Of a stretch of DNA of 64,000 nt, positions 22,581 to 33,952 are shown piece by piece. Location: contig JANDJZ010000281.1 in assembly GCA_027943245.1 (NCBI GenBank), forward strand, positions 1-64,000. Reading direction: 5' to 3'. The DNA is from Acanthamoeba sp. SK_2022b. Lineage: Eukaryota > Discosea > Longamoebia > Acanthamoebidae. Position numbers and translations under genes: made by a program. Each line of letters starts with the position of its first letter. Position 1 is the first letter of the stretch. The notes under the pieces are model-generated. The model was not told where the DNA came from. It saw only the letters and a program-made list of their open reading frames with translations, and did not search any database.

Positions 22581-25500
22581 ATGAGCTCCACGGCGAAGCG
22601 GAACCAGCAGAGAGCGGGCTCAGGCACTTCGGCGAGTAGGCTTGACATGGAGCACTCGCTCCTGATGGCGCACATGCAATGCGACGCCAACTGCAGCGTG
22701 GCCGACTCGGTGGCCAAGGCCATAACTCGCTTCTGGAGCACGCTGGACATGGGTGCCCGCCGAGCGCTCACCAGCGAGAAGAAGCACGTCGTGCTGCAGT
22801 CTCTCCGGAAGAAGCACCTCCACACGCGCAACTGCCCCTGCTGCCAGCACTCCAAGGTACTCTACGCGTCTTCACCCCCGTCATCTTCATCTTGTCGCTC
22901 GCCCGTGGCGAGTGGCGTCAGTCACGCCCTGTCCATTCTCGTGATTCTCGCAACATAGACGGCACATTGATCATGTGCGGGATCGTTTTCGTGGCATTTT
23001 CGTTTCTTTCGATCGAAAAGAAGCGAGATATGGCCGACAAGCATAATTTGCGTTCCTGACACGACCTCATCGCTGGCAGGTGTTCTTTGACGGCGGAGCT
23101 CGCACGTACGAACGTTTCTGTACAGCTTGGGAGAACCAGCCCGAAGACGGCGGGCTCATCGACATCCACTCGCCCGCCATCGTTGGCGAAGAGAGCCAGG
23201 GTAGACTGACCCCACAAAGCCCCCCCTCCCCCCTACTTGAGCTTACAACCATCTACAGACGCGGACAAAACCAACAAGAAGAAGAACGAGGCCAAGAAGA
23301 ATGCCAGCAAGCCGCGACCACGAGGCAAGCGCACGATCTTGGACGAGCTCGAGGAGCGCGAGAATCTGATAAGAGAAGAGGAGGAGCGGGAGCGCGAGAA
23401 ACAGAGGCAGATCGAGGCCGAGCTTAACCGCAACAAACCCGAGGAGAAGGAGGAGGACGTTGTCTACGTCGACGTTCCCACCATCTTTGGCGATGCTCTG
23501 AGCGTCAAGGTGCGCTTTGCCTCCTCCTTGAAGCCGCGAAAGGAAGGCGCCTGATGTGGTGCACGGTGTCATAGGCAGGTACAATAGGCCTGAAGAGCTC
23601 TGAGATCGCTCGCGATGATCTGTGGCAGTTCCTCCTGGACCGGTACGCACCCTCGGTGTAGTCTCCATAACAACGTCAATAGCAAAGCCAACTACTCTAC
23701 ATCACTAAAAAAACAAAATAATAAAAATAAAAAACAGTGAAAACGAATGTCAGGTTAAGAACAAGCAGCACTACAGGAAGTGCCAGGTCTGCTCCTCGTA
23801 CCACGTTTTCGAGGTATGATACAACCACAGCTCAGACACTCGGTCTCCTCGTTGCGCGAGAGATGCGCTGACGTTTTGCCCAACTTTGTAGCTGTTCCTG
23901 CTGCACACGTTCTTCGACAACGTTAAGCGGGCCCAAATGGACGAGATCAAGCGCCACCACGCCGAAGCCTGCGCCAAGCTGCTTCTCGAGGAGGAGCAAC
24001 AGAAAAAGATCAAAAAGACGCCGTACCTACTCATCACCTCTCTATCACGCTCCAGCTTGCTCACCTGGGAGCCACCGATCACAGGTCCAAGTCCAAGAAG
24101 CGCAAGGAGAGGCGGAGCCGCAAGGAGGCGTGCGAGTGTGCGTGCCACGAGGATGGCTCGCCCAAGGTCGACGAAGCCAGCGACGCGTGCGAAGGCAGCG
24201 GCGAGAGTGGCAACGAAGGGGAAGAGACAGAGGATACGCAGGCAGAGATGACGGCTCGTGAGATGAACAAGGAAGACGAGGATACACGAGTGGAACTGAT
24301 GTCAAACAGCAAGTACGAACAGAATGTCGACGTTGTGGACGACCAACGTGGGTGGACCAAGCAGACGAGCAAGAAGAAGGCCAAGAAGAACACCAAACTG
24401 TGCGGGACATCTTCCACTCGCTCATCATCGTCGCCCGACTAACAAATCGTACGTGTGCAGGAACTGTGTTGCTGTTGAAGCACCTGCCGCCTCTCCTCGG
24501 GGCCACGCCCACACTGCGGCGGCGCCGACGGCTTCATCTCAGCTCATGTACGCACCGCCCATGCACTCTCGCTCTACTCCCTGCGTTGCCCTTTCTCACG
24601 CGCCCGTCTGCCGCAAGCAGGAGCGACGCCGTGGCGCCGACCCAACTTGCTCCCAGCCTCAAACGGCTCACCCCCTTCGAGACGCTCCCAGCGAAGGAGA
24701 AGCACAGGAAGCAGGACGACGGCAGCCACATTTGCCTGAACGAGCTCCACGGCGGCCACCACCTCAACCAACCTCGCGCCAATGCGCAGGGGGCGTCGCC
24801 CGTAGCGCCGGAACCGACTGCTGTCGTGCCCGTCTCGCCCGCGCGCCGGGCCGCCGTGGCCCTGCCCAAGCCCCAGCCCACGACCAAACGCATGGCGGCG
24901 AAGCCCGCGCCCATCGCCTCAGGACCGCCGCCTCCCCACTTCCCCTACTGGAGTCGACATCACCACAACGTGATCCCCAAGGTAGGCATGACACGTGGGT
25001 TGGGAGGTTGCCCAGCGGAGCCGTCCATTCTCAAACGCGACTTGTGGACGTCGTGGCGCAGAACTGGGTGTGGAAGGCCAAGAAGGAGGAGCCCTCGGCC
25101 GAGGCCAGGGCCCAGGCCCAGGCCAAGGCCATGGAAGAGGAGCGCAAGAAGCAGGAAAGGCAGGAGAAGATTCGCAGCGCGGCTGCAGTTTTGATGAACG
25201 CGGTAGCCCTCTTAGGCCTTCCCGCTCTCCCCCCCCCCGCGAGTCTGGCCTCTCACGCAGATGCGGCCCTAACGTGCAGATCAACGAGGCCAGAGACGCC
25301 GGCGAGGTGGGCTTCTTGAAGGACACGCTCAAGGAGATCAACGACGAAGCCAACGCCCGGTTCTGCTGCGACTGCGCGTTTGACAAGGAGAGCGAAGCTT
25401 GGAGACAGAGCTCGAGGTGCGTAGCGGCTCCGTACGGTCAAGTGCGAGTCATGCCATCTCTGACGCGTGACCGTGCAGCGGCTCGATTTGTGGCTGGGCT

Positions 25501-25629
25501 GATTGCCGAGGAGGCGACTGCTGCTACTCCCACTTTGACGGGCCCTCGTTGTTCAGCGTGGATCCGATCACGTTGGCCTTTGCTCACGGCAACTTGTCCC
25601 CTTCGCCATCGTGGCGGGAAACTGCATAA
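22581..25629 (+). CDS. Nst1-like Lys/Glu-rich coiled-coil protein with Cys-rich segments
   Basis: Start ATG 22581 (MSSTAKRNQQ). Exons joining in phase: 22581-22856, 23080-23200, 23259-23509, 23575-23655, 23754-23813, 23892-24022, then from 24085. Exon 1 ends in CPCCQHSK and exon 5 has CQVCSSYHVFE, paired Cys that could bind zinc together. Exon 3 is a charged helix (GKRTILDELEERENLIREEE). Exon 6 reads LFLLHTFFDNVKRAQMDEIK. The region 24085-24440 is acidic and Lys-rich with CECACHEDG. Further coding is convincing at about 24640-24980 (Pro/Ala-rich, ending FPYWSRHHHNVIPK), about 25062-25190 (NWVWKAKKEE helix), about 25278-25416 (FCCDCAFDKESEAW) and about 25488-25629 (ICGWADCRGGDCCYSHFDG, stop 25627). 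Exon joints between 24440 and 25060 are not resolved. The overall plan resembles fungal stress protein Nst1 (tentative). Confidence 0.55.
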
Positions 25630-26186
25630 CCGAGAACGTTGACCAACAGTGCTAGTGCTGAAGGCAAGCATCTTGTGTATTTGTTGTGCTCCAGGAGAGG
25701 AGGAGGTACAGCTGGCTACACTAGCACTCCAAGAGCTCTTGCTTGCCAAGAGCACGACGGAGGGAATCCAGAGAGTCGACCAGTTTGCATGCTGTCTCTC
25801 GAAGTTTGTGGTTATCCTGCTGCTTGTACACATCACGAATGATTTCTTGCATCCTGCTGGGGCTAGGAGGCTCTTCGCTGTCCTCCTCAGTCTCTGGATG
25901 CGCAACCTCTATCTGGTCACCAGTGAGCCTCTTGATGACGTTGTTGTAGTCTGGTGAGTAGAACTTGGTCTGGAATTCCAGGAGGTGTTTCTGCTCTATG
26001 CCGCTGAGCTCCTCATCCTCAATATCCTCAATTGTTGATGTTTCATGGATCAAGCGATGAAGTTCCTTCTGAGGGCGCCCTTGGAACACATATTCCACTG
26101 ATGGGGAGATTGGGAGGAATGAACAGTTGCAAATGGGTGAATGATGTACCAGCACTGTGGATGTTGACAAATGCAACTGATCCACA

Positions 26187-26352
26187 TGTTGAGAGGTGTG
26201 ACAGGAAGAGAGAGGCTGAGAAGCTGTGAGGGAGTGCTCAAGGAGAGGAGAAGTAGGAATAATGTATTTAGAGGAGTTTGATGAGTAATAACTGTGTGAG
26301 TAGAGAAAAAGGAAGGAAAGGTGGCGATACTTGAGATTATGAGTATCCAACA
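26187..26352 (-). repeat. 3' LTR of copia element 1
   Basis: 166 bases, TGTTG...CAACA termini; roughly 90 percent identical by eye to the other LTR, which has about nine extra bases (an extra GAGATACTC-like stretch) near the end. Confidence 0.9.
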
Positions 26353-26399
26353 CTCCCCCTAGAATTGAGAGTGATTGTTTACACTGAGAGGTTGAGCAC

Positions 26400-27615
26400 T
26401 CATTTGTCACACTTGAGTTTGGGCGCTGTGATGTGCTTGGTCAGGAAATCAGCGAGGTTTTTGTTGGTAAGAATGTACTTGACAGAGATGTCTTCCTGCT
26501 GCACGTGATTGTAGACAAAGGCATGTCATATAGTGACATGCTTGAGCCTTTTGGGCCAGGCAAAGATGGGCTTGTGCATGATGGTGATGACCAATTGATT
26601 GTCATTGAAGATCAGAGTCAGCTCTTGCAGTTGGAAACTGAGCACTGGAAGCAGCCATTGAAGGAACAGGGCTTGGCAGGCAGCATCAGTCACAGCGGCC
26701 AGTTCAGCTTCAGCGGTTGAGAGAGCAACAGTTTTCTGTAGTCACAACCACCATGCAATGGGGCTGGGAGCCCACAGCACAATGTTGCCAGAATACAATT
26801 TCATGGTGAGTGGGTCCATGCCAATCATTCCCATGGGCGTAGTGTATCATCTGTGTACTGGTCCCATGCAGGTATTGTAGCACGTGTCTGGCTGTATCAA
26901 AATGCATTATGTTGTACATGCAGATGAAACGAGAGAGGTAGACGACTGCATGGAGAATGTCTGGCTGAGTGGCCAGGGGGATGTATAGGGTGCACCAACT
27001 AAGCAATGGTACTTGAGACTAGCATGTGCTGGCAAGGTGTGCTCAACAACATGTAGGTTTGTGCCTGCTGGAAGTGGGCACCCAAGAGGCTTGTGATGGG
27101 TGAGCTTGAACTCACAAGCCAGATCAACAATTTTCTGTGTCTGGGAGATGTCAAGCACACCCTTGGAGATGTCGTAGCTCACATCAATGCTGAGGATTGT
27201 GGTGACTGGGCCGAAATCTTTGATATGAAAGCAACGCTGGAGCTTCTCCTGGACGTCATCAACATCATCAGGTGATCCAACAATGAGAAGGTCATCCACA
27301 TAGATGGACAGGATGATGTGAGGCATGCCATTGGCATTCAAGTTGATGAAGATGGTGTGTAGTTTGGGATTGTATGTGCTCTGATCGCTCTCTGTTGCCG
27401 CAGAGTGGTTGTGGAGCGCATATAGGCATGGATCTGCAGTGGCAGCACTGAAACCAATCTCTGTGAGGAAGGTGTCCAGAGTATGGTTCCAGGCAAGAGG
27501 CGGCTGATTGAGGCCATAGAGTGCATGCTTTAGATGTAGTACACAATGAGGGTGGTTTGGGTCAACAAAGCCCTTGGGTTGAGTGATGTAGACCTCCTCA
27601 TGTAGATTTGCTTGC
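26400..27615 (-). pseudogene. Reverse transcriptase C-terminal half and RNase H region of copia element 1
   Basis: From 27615 downward: LHEEVYITQPKGFVDPN, HALYGLNQ-type segment, then the catalytic YVDD box (SIYVDDLLIVGSPDD, about 27260-27310), the connection segment, and RNase H remnants down to about 26430 with frameshifts. The first part of the RT (fingers and the first Asp segment) is missing: 27615 joins integrase-linker sequence directly to QANLHEEV. Confidence 0.75.
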
Positions 27616-27773
27616 GCCGGCAGTGGCAGCCCTTTGGATCTGCTTGCTCACAATGGTGGTCATGCCATGGGACGATTCTAAGATGTGTGGCTCATTGGTG
27701 AGCGTGGCAGGTGTTGCTGTGTTGATGGTATCAGGTGGGCCAGCGGGAATGGTCAGCACTGGCCAGGTGTCAG

Positions 27774-28670
27774 TCAGCACCATGTGTGTCTCAGGACCAC
27801 TGTCAGCCTCCACCCTATCAGACATGCTGTCCAAGGACAGTGCCAGGCGCAGAGCAGCATGACCCAGTGTGTGTGTTGTGGTCTCCACCAATGCAATTGG
27901 GGTGAGGTCATCATTGTCGTAGAAGAGAGACAACACAGCCTCATCATGACCTCATGATTGAAACGCTGATTGACACCATCGTATTTGGAGGTGTAGGGTG
28001 GTGTAGGCTTGTGTTTTCCCCTGATCTCAAGGATCCACTGGCTGACGAGGGCGTTGAGCTCCTGTGCATTGTCCAGCTGTACGTGATGGACCTTCAGGGA
28101 GGGTGGGAATGTGGTGGCAATAGCCTGGAGTGTGGTGCTGATGATGGCAGAAGACTTGTAGGGAAGGGGTTGAATGAAATGCATGCGCAAGTAGGAGTTG
28201 GTGATGGTGAGAAGATAAACGTGTCTGCTGGCTGACTGATGGCACATGGGGCCAACAAGGTCCAGGGAGATGAAATCCCCAGGGTAGCCTCCCCAGATGG
28301 CATGGTTTGTCCATGGGACCTGACTTATGCCATGAGTAATTTGTTTGCTGGTGAGGCAAACCTCACACATGGGTGAGAGTTGCGTGGCAAGGATGGTGTG
28401 TTTGTCACACTCACTGAGGTTGGGCGATTGAGTGATGAACTGATGGCAGTGCTCAACACTGACGTGTCCAAGCTGACAATGAATCAGCTCAAGTGAGAGT
28501 GGGCTGTGTGCAGTGGAGAATGCTGTAGATGTGATGTCTCTGAGCTGAGGGTGTGAATGTGATGTTGAAATGGTAGAGGTTGCTGACCTGATGACTGTGA
28601 AGACAGGGCTGTCCACTGTGAGAGAGCAGGAAGCCATCTTGCTGATCAAAATAGATGTGGTAGCCAGCAT
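27774..28670 (-). pseudogene. Integrase (pre-integrase zinc site and core) of copia element 1
   Basis: Frame has the pre-integrase HHCC site (HCQLGHVS...CEVCLTSKQ) and the core: first Asp in ISLDLVGPM, second in VQLDNAQE. Where copia integrases have NGVxER, this one has DGVNQR, so the catalytic Glu is Gln. Degenerate. Confidence 0.75.
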
Positions 28671-28977
28671 CTAGGAGCTGTTGAGGGGACATGAGAGTGT
28701 GTGACGTGGCTGGAACATATGTGATGTTGTGCATGATAATGCCAATGGGTGCGCTGTTGACCATGGTGATGCCACGCAGAGTGCCATGGCCAATGCAGTT
28801 GATGTAGCTGTGAAGGAGTAGGCAGGGAAATGAAATTGTGGAGTAGATCCTGGTGGTTGGTGGTGTGTTGGTAGCCCAAATGTTGGTGATGGTAGGAAGA
28901 TGAAGTGGGGATAGTGAGAAGATGGAGTAGATAGAGTGAGGTTTATTACCTGGCGCCTCTGAGGGCCCCACAGACAA
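28489..28977 (-). pseudogene. Protease-to-integrase linker of copia element 1
   Basis: Contains ITYVPATSHTLMSPQQLLDAG and YHIYFDQQDGFLL, typical of the segment between the aspartic protease and integrase of copia elements. A catalytic DSG is not visible here. Confidence 0.6.
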
Positions 28978-29477
28978 GTGTACATTACATTGGACTTGGT
29001 GATGATGGCAAAATTGCTTGGGCGTGCAGAGATGGCAGTGGTGGTCATAGTGGCAAAGATGGATGTCTGAGAGGCATGTGGTGGGAGCATGGCGGCGGTG
29101 GCCATGGCAGCTGCAGTCATGGTGGTCAGAGTGGTGTTGCAGGCGTTCTGTGGTGAGTGGTGTTGAGCAACTTCATGACACTCCTCAAGGGAGTGGCCAG
29201 TGGACTTGTGGTAAGGGCACCACTTGCTGCTGTTGTGACCCTGACCCTGTTGATGGGGTGGTCATGAATGACAGGAGGATGTGGCTTGGTGGTCTGACCT
29301 CATGTTGCTGATGGGTGCTGCACCTGGTGCTGCTGATGTGGTCCCTCAGCATGCCAATGCTGGCTGGCGGCGCCAGTGTAGAGAATGGTGTCTGGACTGG
29401 GAGCAGCATGGTGGGAGGCCTTGATGTGATCTAGGGCTTGAAGAACGGTCTCCATCAGTGTGTTGTCAGCAAGTGCA

Positions 29478-30179
29478 TTAAACTGGGCCTTGAAGTTCCG
29501 GGCTGATACTTTTTAGTGCCATTGCAAGGATGACCAGCCTACTGCATTCAGAGATCTTGTTGCCTCCAGTGTTGATGGCAAGCACGCTATCCAAAGCCTG
29601 AATGTGAGCCCAGATTGAGCCTACTGTGTTGCCAGGGCGGATCAGGTGGATCTTGGGTTTCCTGAGATTGTGTTGAGCGGCCTGGAGAGTGACATTGTTG
29701 TTTCTGTACTGGTTGTTGATGGTGATCCAGAGGGCAAGTGGGCAGCCATCACTCATACTGGAGATGTCTTCAAGCAGCTCTGGGGCGATGGTGCTGCAGA
29801 TGAACATGAAAGTCTTCCAACAACCCTTGCAGATTTCATGTGCTGTCTTGAGACTGTCATAACTGAACGTGCTGATTGTCTTGCTGGCCTTGTTGACCTT
29901 GAGGTGTGTGGTGACTGATTTTTCGCTGGAGACCAAGCTGGAGACTGAGCCAGAGGTGATGGTGATTTTGGTTTCAATACCAAGAGAGTTGAATAGCTCT
30001 GTTGTGTTCAAGATGTCGTAGCTGTCTACAGCCCAAACAATTGCTGTGTAGTCATTGGAGATGTATTTGGAGCGACCCTGTTCATGTAGAGTGAGGCGCA
30101 CAGTCCTGCTCCACTCAGTGAATGAGGTTTGGTCGTGGAGTGGGATGATTTGAAGAGAAATGGTGTTTGAGTTGTTCAT
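29478..30179 (-). CDS. Gag-like protein of copia element 1
   Basis: 233-residue frame, ATG at 30179, 23 bases inside the primer-binding site. Order and composition (start MNNSNTISLQIIPLHD, FTEWSRTVRLTLHEQG) match the UBN2-type copia gag N-terminus. It stops early; the following nucleocapsid part continues in another frame. Confidence 0.65.
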   Translation of the reverse strand: MNNSNTISLQIIPLHDQTSFTEWSRTVRLTLHEQGRSKYISNDYTAIVWAVDSYDILNTTELFNSLGIETKITITSGSVSSLVSSEKSVTTHLKVNKASKTISTFSYDSLKTAHEICKGCWKTFMFICSTIAPELLEDISSMSDGCPLALWITINNQYRNNNVTLQAAQHNLRKPKIHLIRPGNTVGSIWAHIQALDSVLAINTGGNKISECSRLVILAMALKSISPELQGPV

Positions 30180-30201
30180 GTTTGTGTGTGCTAGAGGTAG
30201 C

Positions 30202-30215
30202 GTGGGCCCATAACC
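30202..30215 (-). promoter_or_regulatory. Primer-binding site of copia element 1
   Basis: GGTTATGGGCCCAC on the element strand; complementary to GGGCCCATAACC, the anticodon arm of initiator tRNA-Met. The same site is present in element 2 at 35711-35724. Confidence 0.8.
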
Positions 30216-30390
30216 TGTTGAGAGGTGTGATGGGAAGAGAGAGGCTGAGAAACCATGAGGGAGTGCTTGAGGAGAGGAGAAGTAGGAATAATGTATTTAG
30301 AGGAGTTTGATGAGTAATAACTGTGTGAGTAGAGAAAAAGGAAGGAAAGGTGGAGATACTTGAGATACTCAAGATTATGCGTATCCAACA
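30216..30390 (-). repeat. 5' LTR of copia element 1
   Basis: 175 bases, TGTTG...CAACA, followed on the right by the duplicated target CCACA. Confidence 0.9.
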
Positions 30391-30503
30391 CCACAAAGGA
30401 GCCTGTGGTGTCACCAGTGGCTTCTTGCATCTGCTGCCTTCAGGCCCTTGACCACTTCTTGCAGTTCCTTGATGTCTTTGTCTTTGTTGGCAACTTTGGC
30501 AGT

Positions 30504-30869
30504 GCTGAAACTGATCTCTGTGAGGAAGGTGTACAGAGTATGGTTCCAGGCAAGCAGCGCCTGCTTGAGGCCATAGAGTGCATGCTTTAGATGTAGTACA
30601 TGATGAGGGTGGTTTGGGTCAACAAAGCCCTTGGGTTGAGTGATGTAGACCTCCTCATGTAGATTTGCTTGCAGGAACGCGTTATTGATGTCCATGGAGT
30701 GTGCAACAAAACTGTTCATCACTGTGTAAGCCAGGAGTAGACGTAGATTTTTGAGCCTCAGGACAGGTGCATACGTGTTGTTGAAGTTGATTCCAGCCTT
30801 TTGTGAGAATCCATGTGTGACCCAGCACACCTTTGCCACATCCTCAGCTTTGAGCTTGAGCACCCAGCG
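30504..30869 (-). mobile_element. Captured copia reverse-transcriptase fragment inside the coiled-coil gene
   Basis: About 122 codons in frame with host coiled-coil sequence on both sides (VST before, then TAKVANKDKDIKELQ after). It encodes the front of a copia RT: RWVLKLKAEDVAKVCW, NNTYAPVLRLKNLRLLL, the first catalytic segment SMDINNAFLQANLHEEVY and GLKQALLAWN. Nucleotides about 30505-30672 repeat 27446-27615 of element 1 nearly exactly, so both come from one family. No LTRs or target duplication seen at its ends. Confidence 0.8.
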
Positions 30870-31144
30870 CGTGCTAACAGAAGCTTGTCTTTCTATCTCA
30901 AGCTGCTGCTCCAAGTAGAGAACCCGCTGCTGGAGGGCTCCCAATTCAATCATTACATTTAATGCTGAGCCTCCAGACGGTCGTAGATTCGTGGCTGCAA
31001 GGGAAGACTGATCGCCCATGATGATCGGGCACAGATGTTGCGTGGTTGCAAAAGAAAAGGCAAAAGGGGGAAACTTTATCAGTTATCAACTACCTGCTCG
31101 ACAGTGGCATCGTCCTGCTGCTCCAAATAGAGAAACCGCCAACC

Positions 31145-31425
31145 TCAACGCTTTGCTGGGCTCCCTACACGTGCGCAGCAGTTTCTATGTGATGTGATAC
31201 GGCGACGTAAGTGCGCGCGAGGTGTGATGTGTGTTGCACCACAGGGACAGCTTGCAGAGGAGGGCGGGCACGAGTGGCGGCGGCCACCTGGTCGGGGCCC
31301 TGGCGATGTAGCCGCACGGAAAGCCAAAGGTTGTCATAAGGCACTCGGCCACCGCCGCGTGCTCCAACAGTTTGGCTAGGTGGCCGTTAGCCCAATCGCT
31401 TTTGACTGCGCGCGTGGTCAGGGAG
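31145..31425 (-). pseudogene. 3' remnant of an ankyrin-repeat gene
   Basis: Minus-strand translation reads WANGHLAKLLEHAAVAEC then LMTTFGFPCG, the style of the ankyrin exon at 36.1-36.6 kb. It abuts the 3' LTR of copia element 2 at 31426 and is taken to be the downstream half of the gene that element 2 split. Confidence 0.5.
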
Positions 31426-31805
31426 TGTTGCGGTGAACGAGGCTATGTAGTAGAGGAAGAGGGGGTTTATTGTGTGAGGAACCACGGATACTGTTACAAA
31501 GAGAAGTATGCAGTTAAGTATGTGCGGTTGCGGGTGCGTGTTGCGCAGTGATGATGGCGCTGCAAGGCAGTGCCATCTGTTTGGGTGTTGCTGAGTAGAG
31601 TGCCATCTGTGTGCTCTACTGGATGTAGAAGGATGGCCATCTGGTAGTCACTTGAGAGTGTCGCCGCCATCTGTAGTTGTAACTCAGCATTTCTGCTGAG
31701 GGTCGTTACCTAAAATATACCTGCAGAGAAACTATTGTTTCTCTGCAGGTTTCTTTAGTGATACACTTGTTTGTCTTATAGAGTTGATGGTGGTCAGCTC
31801 TAACA
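31426..31805 (-). repeat. 3' LTR of copia element 2
   Basis: 380 bases; contains a perfect hairpin-type inverted repeat around 31720-31750 (ACCTGCAGAGAAAC ... GTTTCTCTGCAGGT). Confidence 0.85.
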
Positions 31806-31827
31806 TGCCCCTCCAGTGGAGACGTGT

Positions 31828-33618
31828 TTAGGCGCTGAGGCCAAGGATGGCCTTGAGCTCAGAGAAGTGAGCAATGGGGAGTGCCTTTGTGAGTACATCA
31901 GCTGGCATGTACTCAGTCAGGCAGTAGTGAAGGAAGAGGTGCCCAAGAGTGATGGAATTGTGCAGATGGGCGAGCTTGATGTTGTAGTGCTTCATCCAGG
32001 TGTGGAACGCGTGGATTGGCTGGGTCACAAGGTGAAGTGCACTCTGGTTGTTGTTGTGCAAGAGAAGCTTCACATTGCTGAACCTGAGCTGCTGCATCAG
32101 GCGCCTCACGTTGAGTGCCTGCTTGGCAGCCTTGGAGAGAGAAGTCAGCTCTGCCTCAGTGGAGGACAGAGCTACCGTGGACTGGCTCTGTGCCAGCCAC
32201 ATGATTGGGCTGCCACCAAGTATGAAGACATAGCCAGACACAGACTTGCAGTTGCTGCCCCAGTTGGCATCAGAGTAGCTGACAGGTAGGTGTAGTGACT
32301 GGTGCTGGTTGATGGCTGTGAGTCTGGCGTGTCTGCGACTGTAGGTGATGGTCAGGTTGCATGTGCTGTTGAGGTAACAAAGGACACGTTTGATGGCGCC
32401 CCAGTGTTTGTTGTTGAAGGCATCAACGTGGCAACTGAGCATGTTGACTGTGAAGGCAATGTTGGGTCTGGACACGAGTGCCAGATAGAGGAGTGAGCTG
32501 ACTGCCTGCATATCCTTACAGGCTGTGGGCGTCTGCTCCAGCTTGGATAGTGAGAGGCTGTGGACCATTGGGGTTGGAGCAGCCTTAGAGTGGTTCATAT
32601 TGAACTTCTTGAGGATGTTCTCAATGTGGCCCTGCTGGTGAAGTTGGAGAGTGTGGGTACGTTGATTGTGCAGCACTTTGATACCAAGGATAGAGCTCAT
32701 GGCTTTAAGGTCCTTGATCTGGATCTTGGCTGTGATCTCTCTTTTGATCTGGTTGACACATGTGCATGACCCAATCAGGAGGCAGTTGTCAATGTAGATG
32801 GACACTATTGTTGGCAGTTGATCGCCCTGTGTGTGCCTGATGTAGATGCAGGGATCAGCCTTGAGTGGCACAAAGTTGAGCACCTTCATGTGTGCGTCGA
32901 AGGTGTGGTTCCAGAGCAATGGGGCCTGCTTGAGCCCATAAAGACTCTTCTTCAGCAGGCAGACGTAGTCAGGGTGTTCTTTTGAGACAAACCCCTCTGG
33001 CTGTGTGATGTAGATTTGACTGTCAATGTCAGCCTGGAGGAACACCGAGTTGACATCAATCTGGTTGATCTTGAGGTTGTAGAGAGTTGTGAGGCTGAGG
33101 AGCATGCACAGGTTCTCAAGCCGGATGATGGGTGCAAATGTCTTGTTGTAGTTGATGCCATGTCTCTGTGTGTAGCCCTTGGTGACCAGATGCACCTTGT
33201 AGCACTCAATGGAGCCGTTGGCGCGTTGCTTGATCTTGTAGACCCAGCGTGTGCCCATGGCCTTGTGGGTTGGTGGTAGAGGCACAAGCACATAGGTCCC
33301 ATTGCAGTGAAGGGCGTTGTGCTCTTCTTCCATCACTCTGCGCCAGTGTGAGGCGTGCTGAGATGCAATGGCCTCCTTGAAGTTGTGAGGAGTGTTGTAG
33401 GAGAGCTGCTCAGAGAGATGAAGATCATTGTAGCGCTTGGCTGGGCGCCCCTTGGTCGTGTGTGTGGAGTGCAGTTGATGGAGGAGGTGGAGCAGGAGGG
33501 AGCTGAGGTACTCCTTTGCAAGTCCTCTTCGCATAGCAAGGCTGCTTGGTTGTGGGCAACGCCGTTGTACTGTGGCATGTAGGCCGGAGCAGGCTGGAAG
33601 GAGATGCTGATGGTGCAC
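31828..33618 (-). pseudogene. Reverse transcriptase-RNase H polyprotein part of copia element 2
   Basis: A 596-codon open frame. RVT_2-type RT: TRWVYKIKQRANGSIE, KTFAPIIRLENL, first Asp segment INQIDVNSVFLQADID, SLYGLKQAPLLWN. The YVDD box reads YIDNC, so the second catalytic Asp is Asn. RNase H follows: SYSDANWGSN, then ALSSTEAELTSLSKA and ADVLTKALP near the end, with the usual Asp and Glu in place. The long open frame suggests fairly recent activity of the lineage, but the YIDN box should abolish polymerisation. Confidence 0.85.
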
Positions 33619-33945
33619 AGGTAGTCTGTGAACTTGTTGCTGCAGTACTTGCCGCCATTGTCAGAATGTAGTACTTGGAAGGGAGCGTTGACTGGTAGTA
33701 CTGTCTTCACAAAGAGCTTGAGCATTGTGAGAACCTCACTCTTCTTCCAGATGAGGAAGACAACAGCAAAGCAGGAGAAGTTGTTGATGAAGGAGACGAA
33801 GTATCTTTTCCCTCAAAACGTCTCCTTTGGGAAGGGACTGCACACATTGGTGTGCATGAGCTCCCAGGCACGAGTGGCACGCTGAGTAGGTCCTGTCCCA
33901 ATTGGCACATGATGATGCTTGCCCTTGATGCAAGCAATGCATGGG
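33333..33945 (-). pseudogene. Integrase region of copia element 2
   Basis: Frames 33333-33725 and 33707-33942 carry pieces of the core: VLHSDNGGKYCSNKF holds the second Asp, and NGVAHNQ stands where NGVAER is expected, so the Glu is lost. The region upstream (34000-34020) has the pre-integrase cluster in another frame. Confidence 0.7.
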
Positions 33946-33952
33946 CTGAGTG

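Larger units (their letters stand above)
26187..30390 (-). mobile_element. Ty1/copia LTR retrotransposon, element 1, near-complete but mutated
   Basis: Two LTRs (5' LTR 30216-30390, 3' LTR 26187-26352), both TGTTG...CAACA, flanked by the perfect 5-bp duplication CCACA (26182-26186 and 30391-30395). A primer-binding site at 30202-30215 (GGTTATGGGCCCAC on the element strand) directly abuts the 5' LTR and is complementary to the anticodon arm of initiator tRNA-Met, as in Drosophila copia. A purine tract (CTAGGGGGAG) abuts the 3' LTR at 26353-26362. Gag, protease region, integrase, reverse transcriptase and RNase H remnants follow in Ty1/copia order. Internal stops, frameshifts and a deletion in the RT region at about 27615 make it non-autonomous. 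Confidence 0.9.
25721..31019 (-). pseudogene. Second copy of the coiled-coil gene, split by copia element 1 and carrying an RT fragment
   Basis: The same gene as 11975-12849, in the same orientation. N-terminal part 30391-31019 (start 31019, MGDQSSLAAT; LGALQQRVLYLEQQLEIER); C-terminal part 25721-26186, including the matching exon end GSVAFVNIHSAG, an intron at about 26100-26150 and the terminal module (SRMQEI, VYKQQ, ACKLVDSLDSLRRAL). The two parts join at the retroelement's 5-bp target duplication and then read LLCGSVAF, identical in layout to LLCGSVAY of the intact copy. Besides the insertion, a TGA lies in frame shortly before the joint and residues 51-172 of the N-terminal part are reverse-transcriptase sequence. 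Not expected to give a functional product. Confidence 0.75.
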
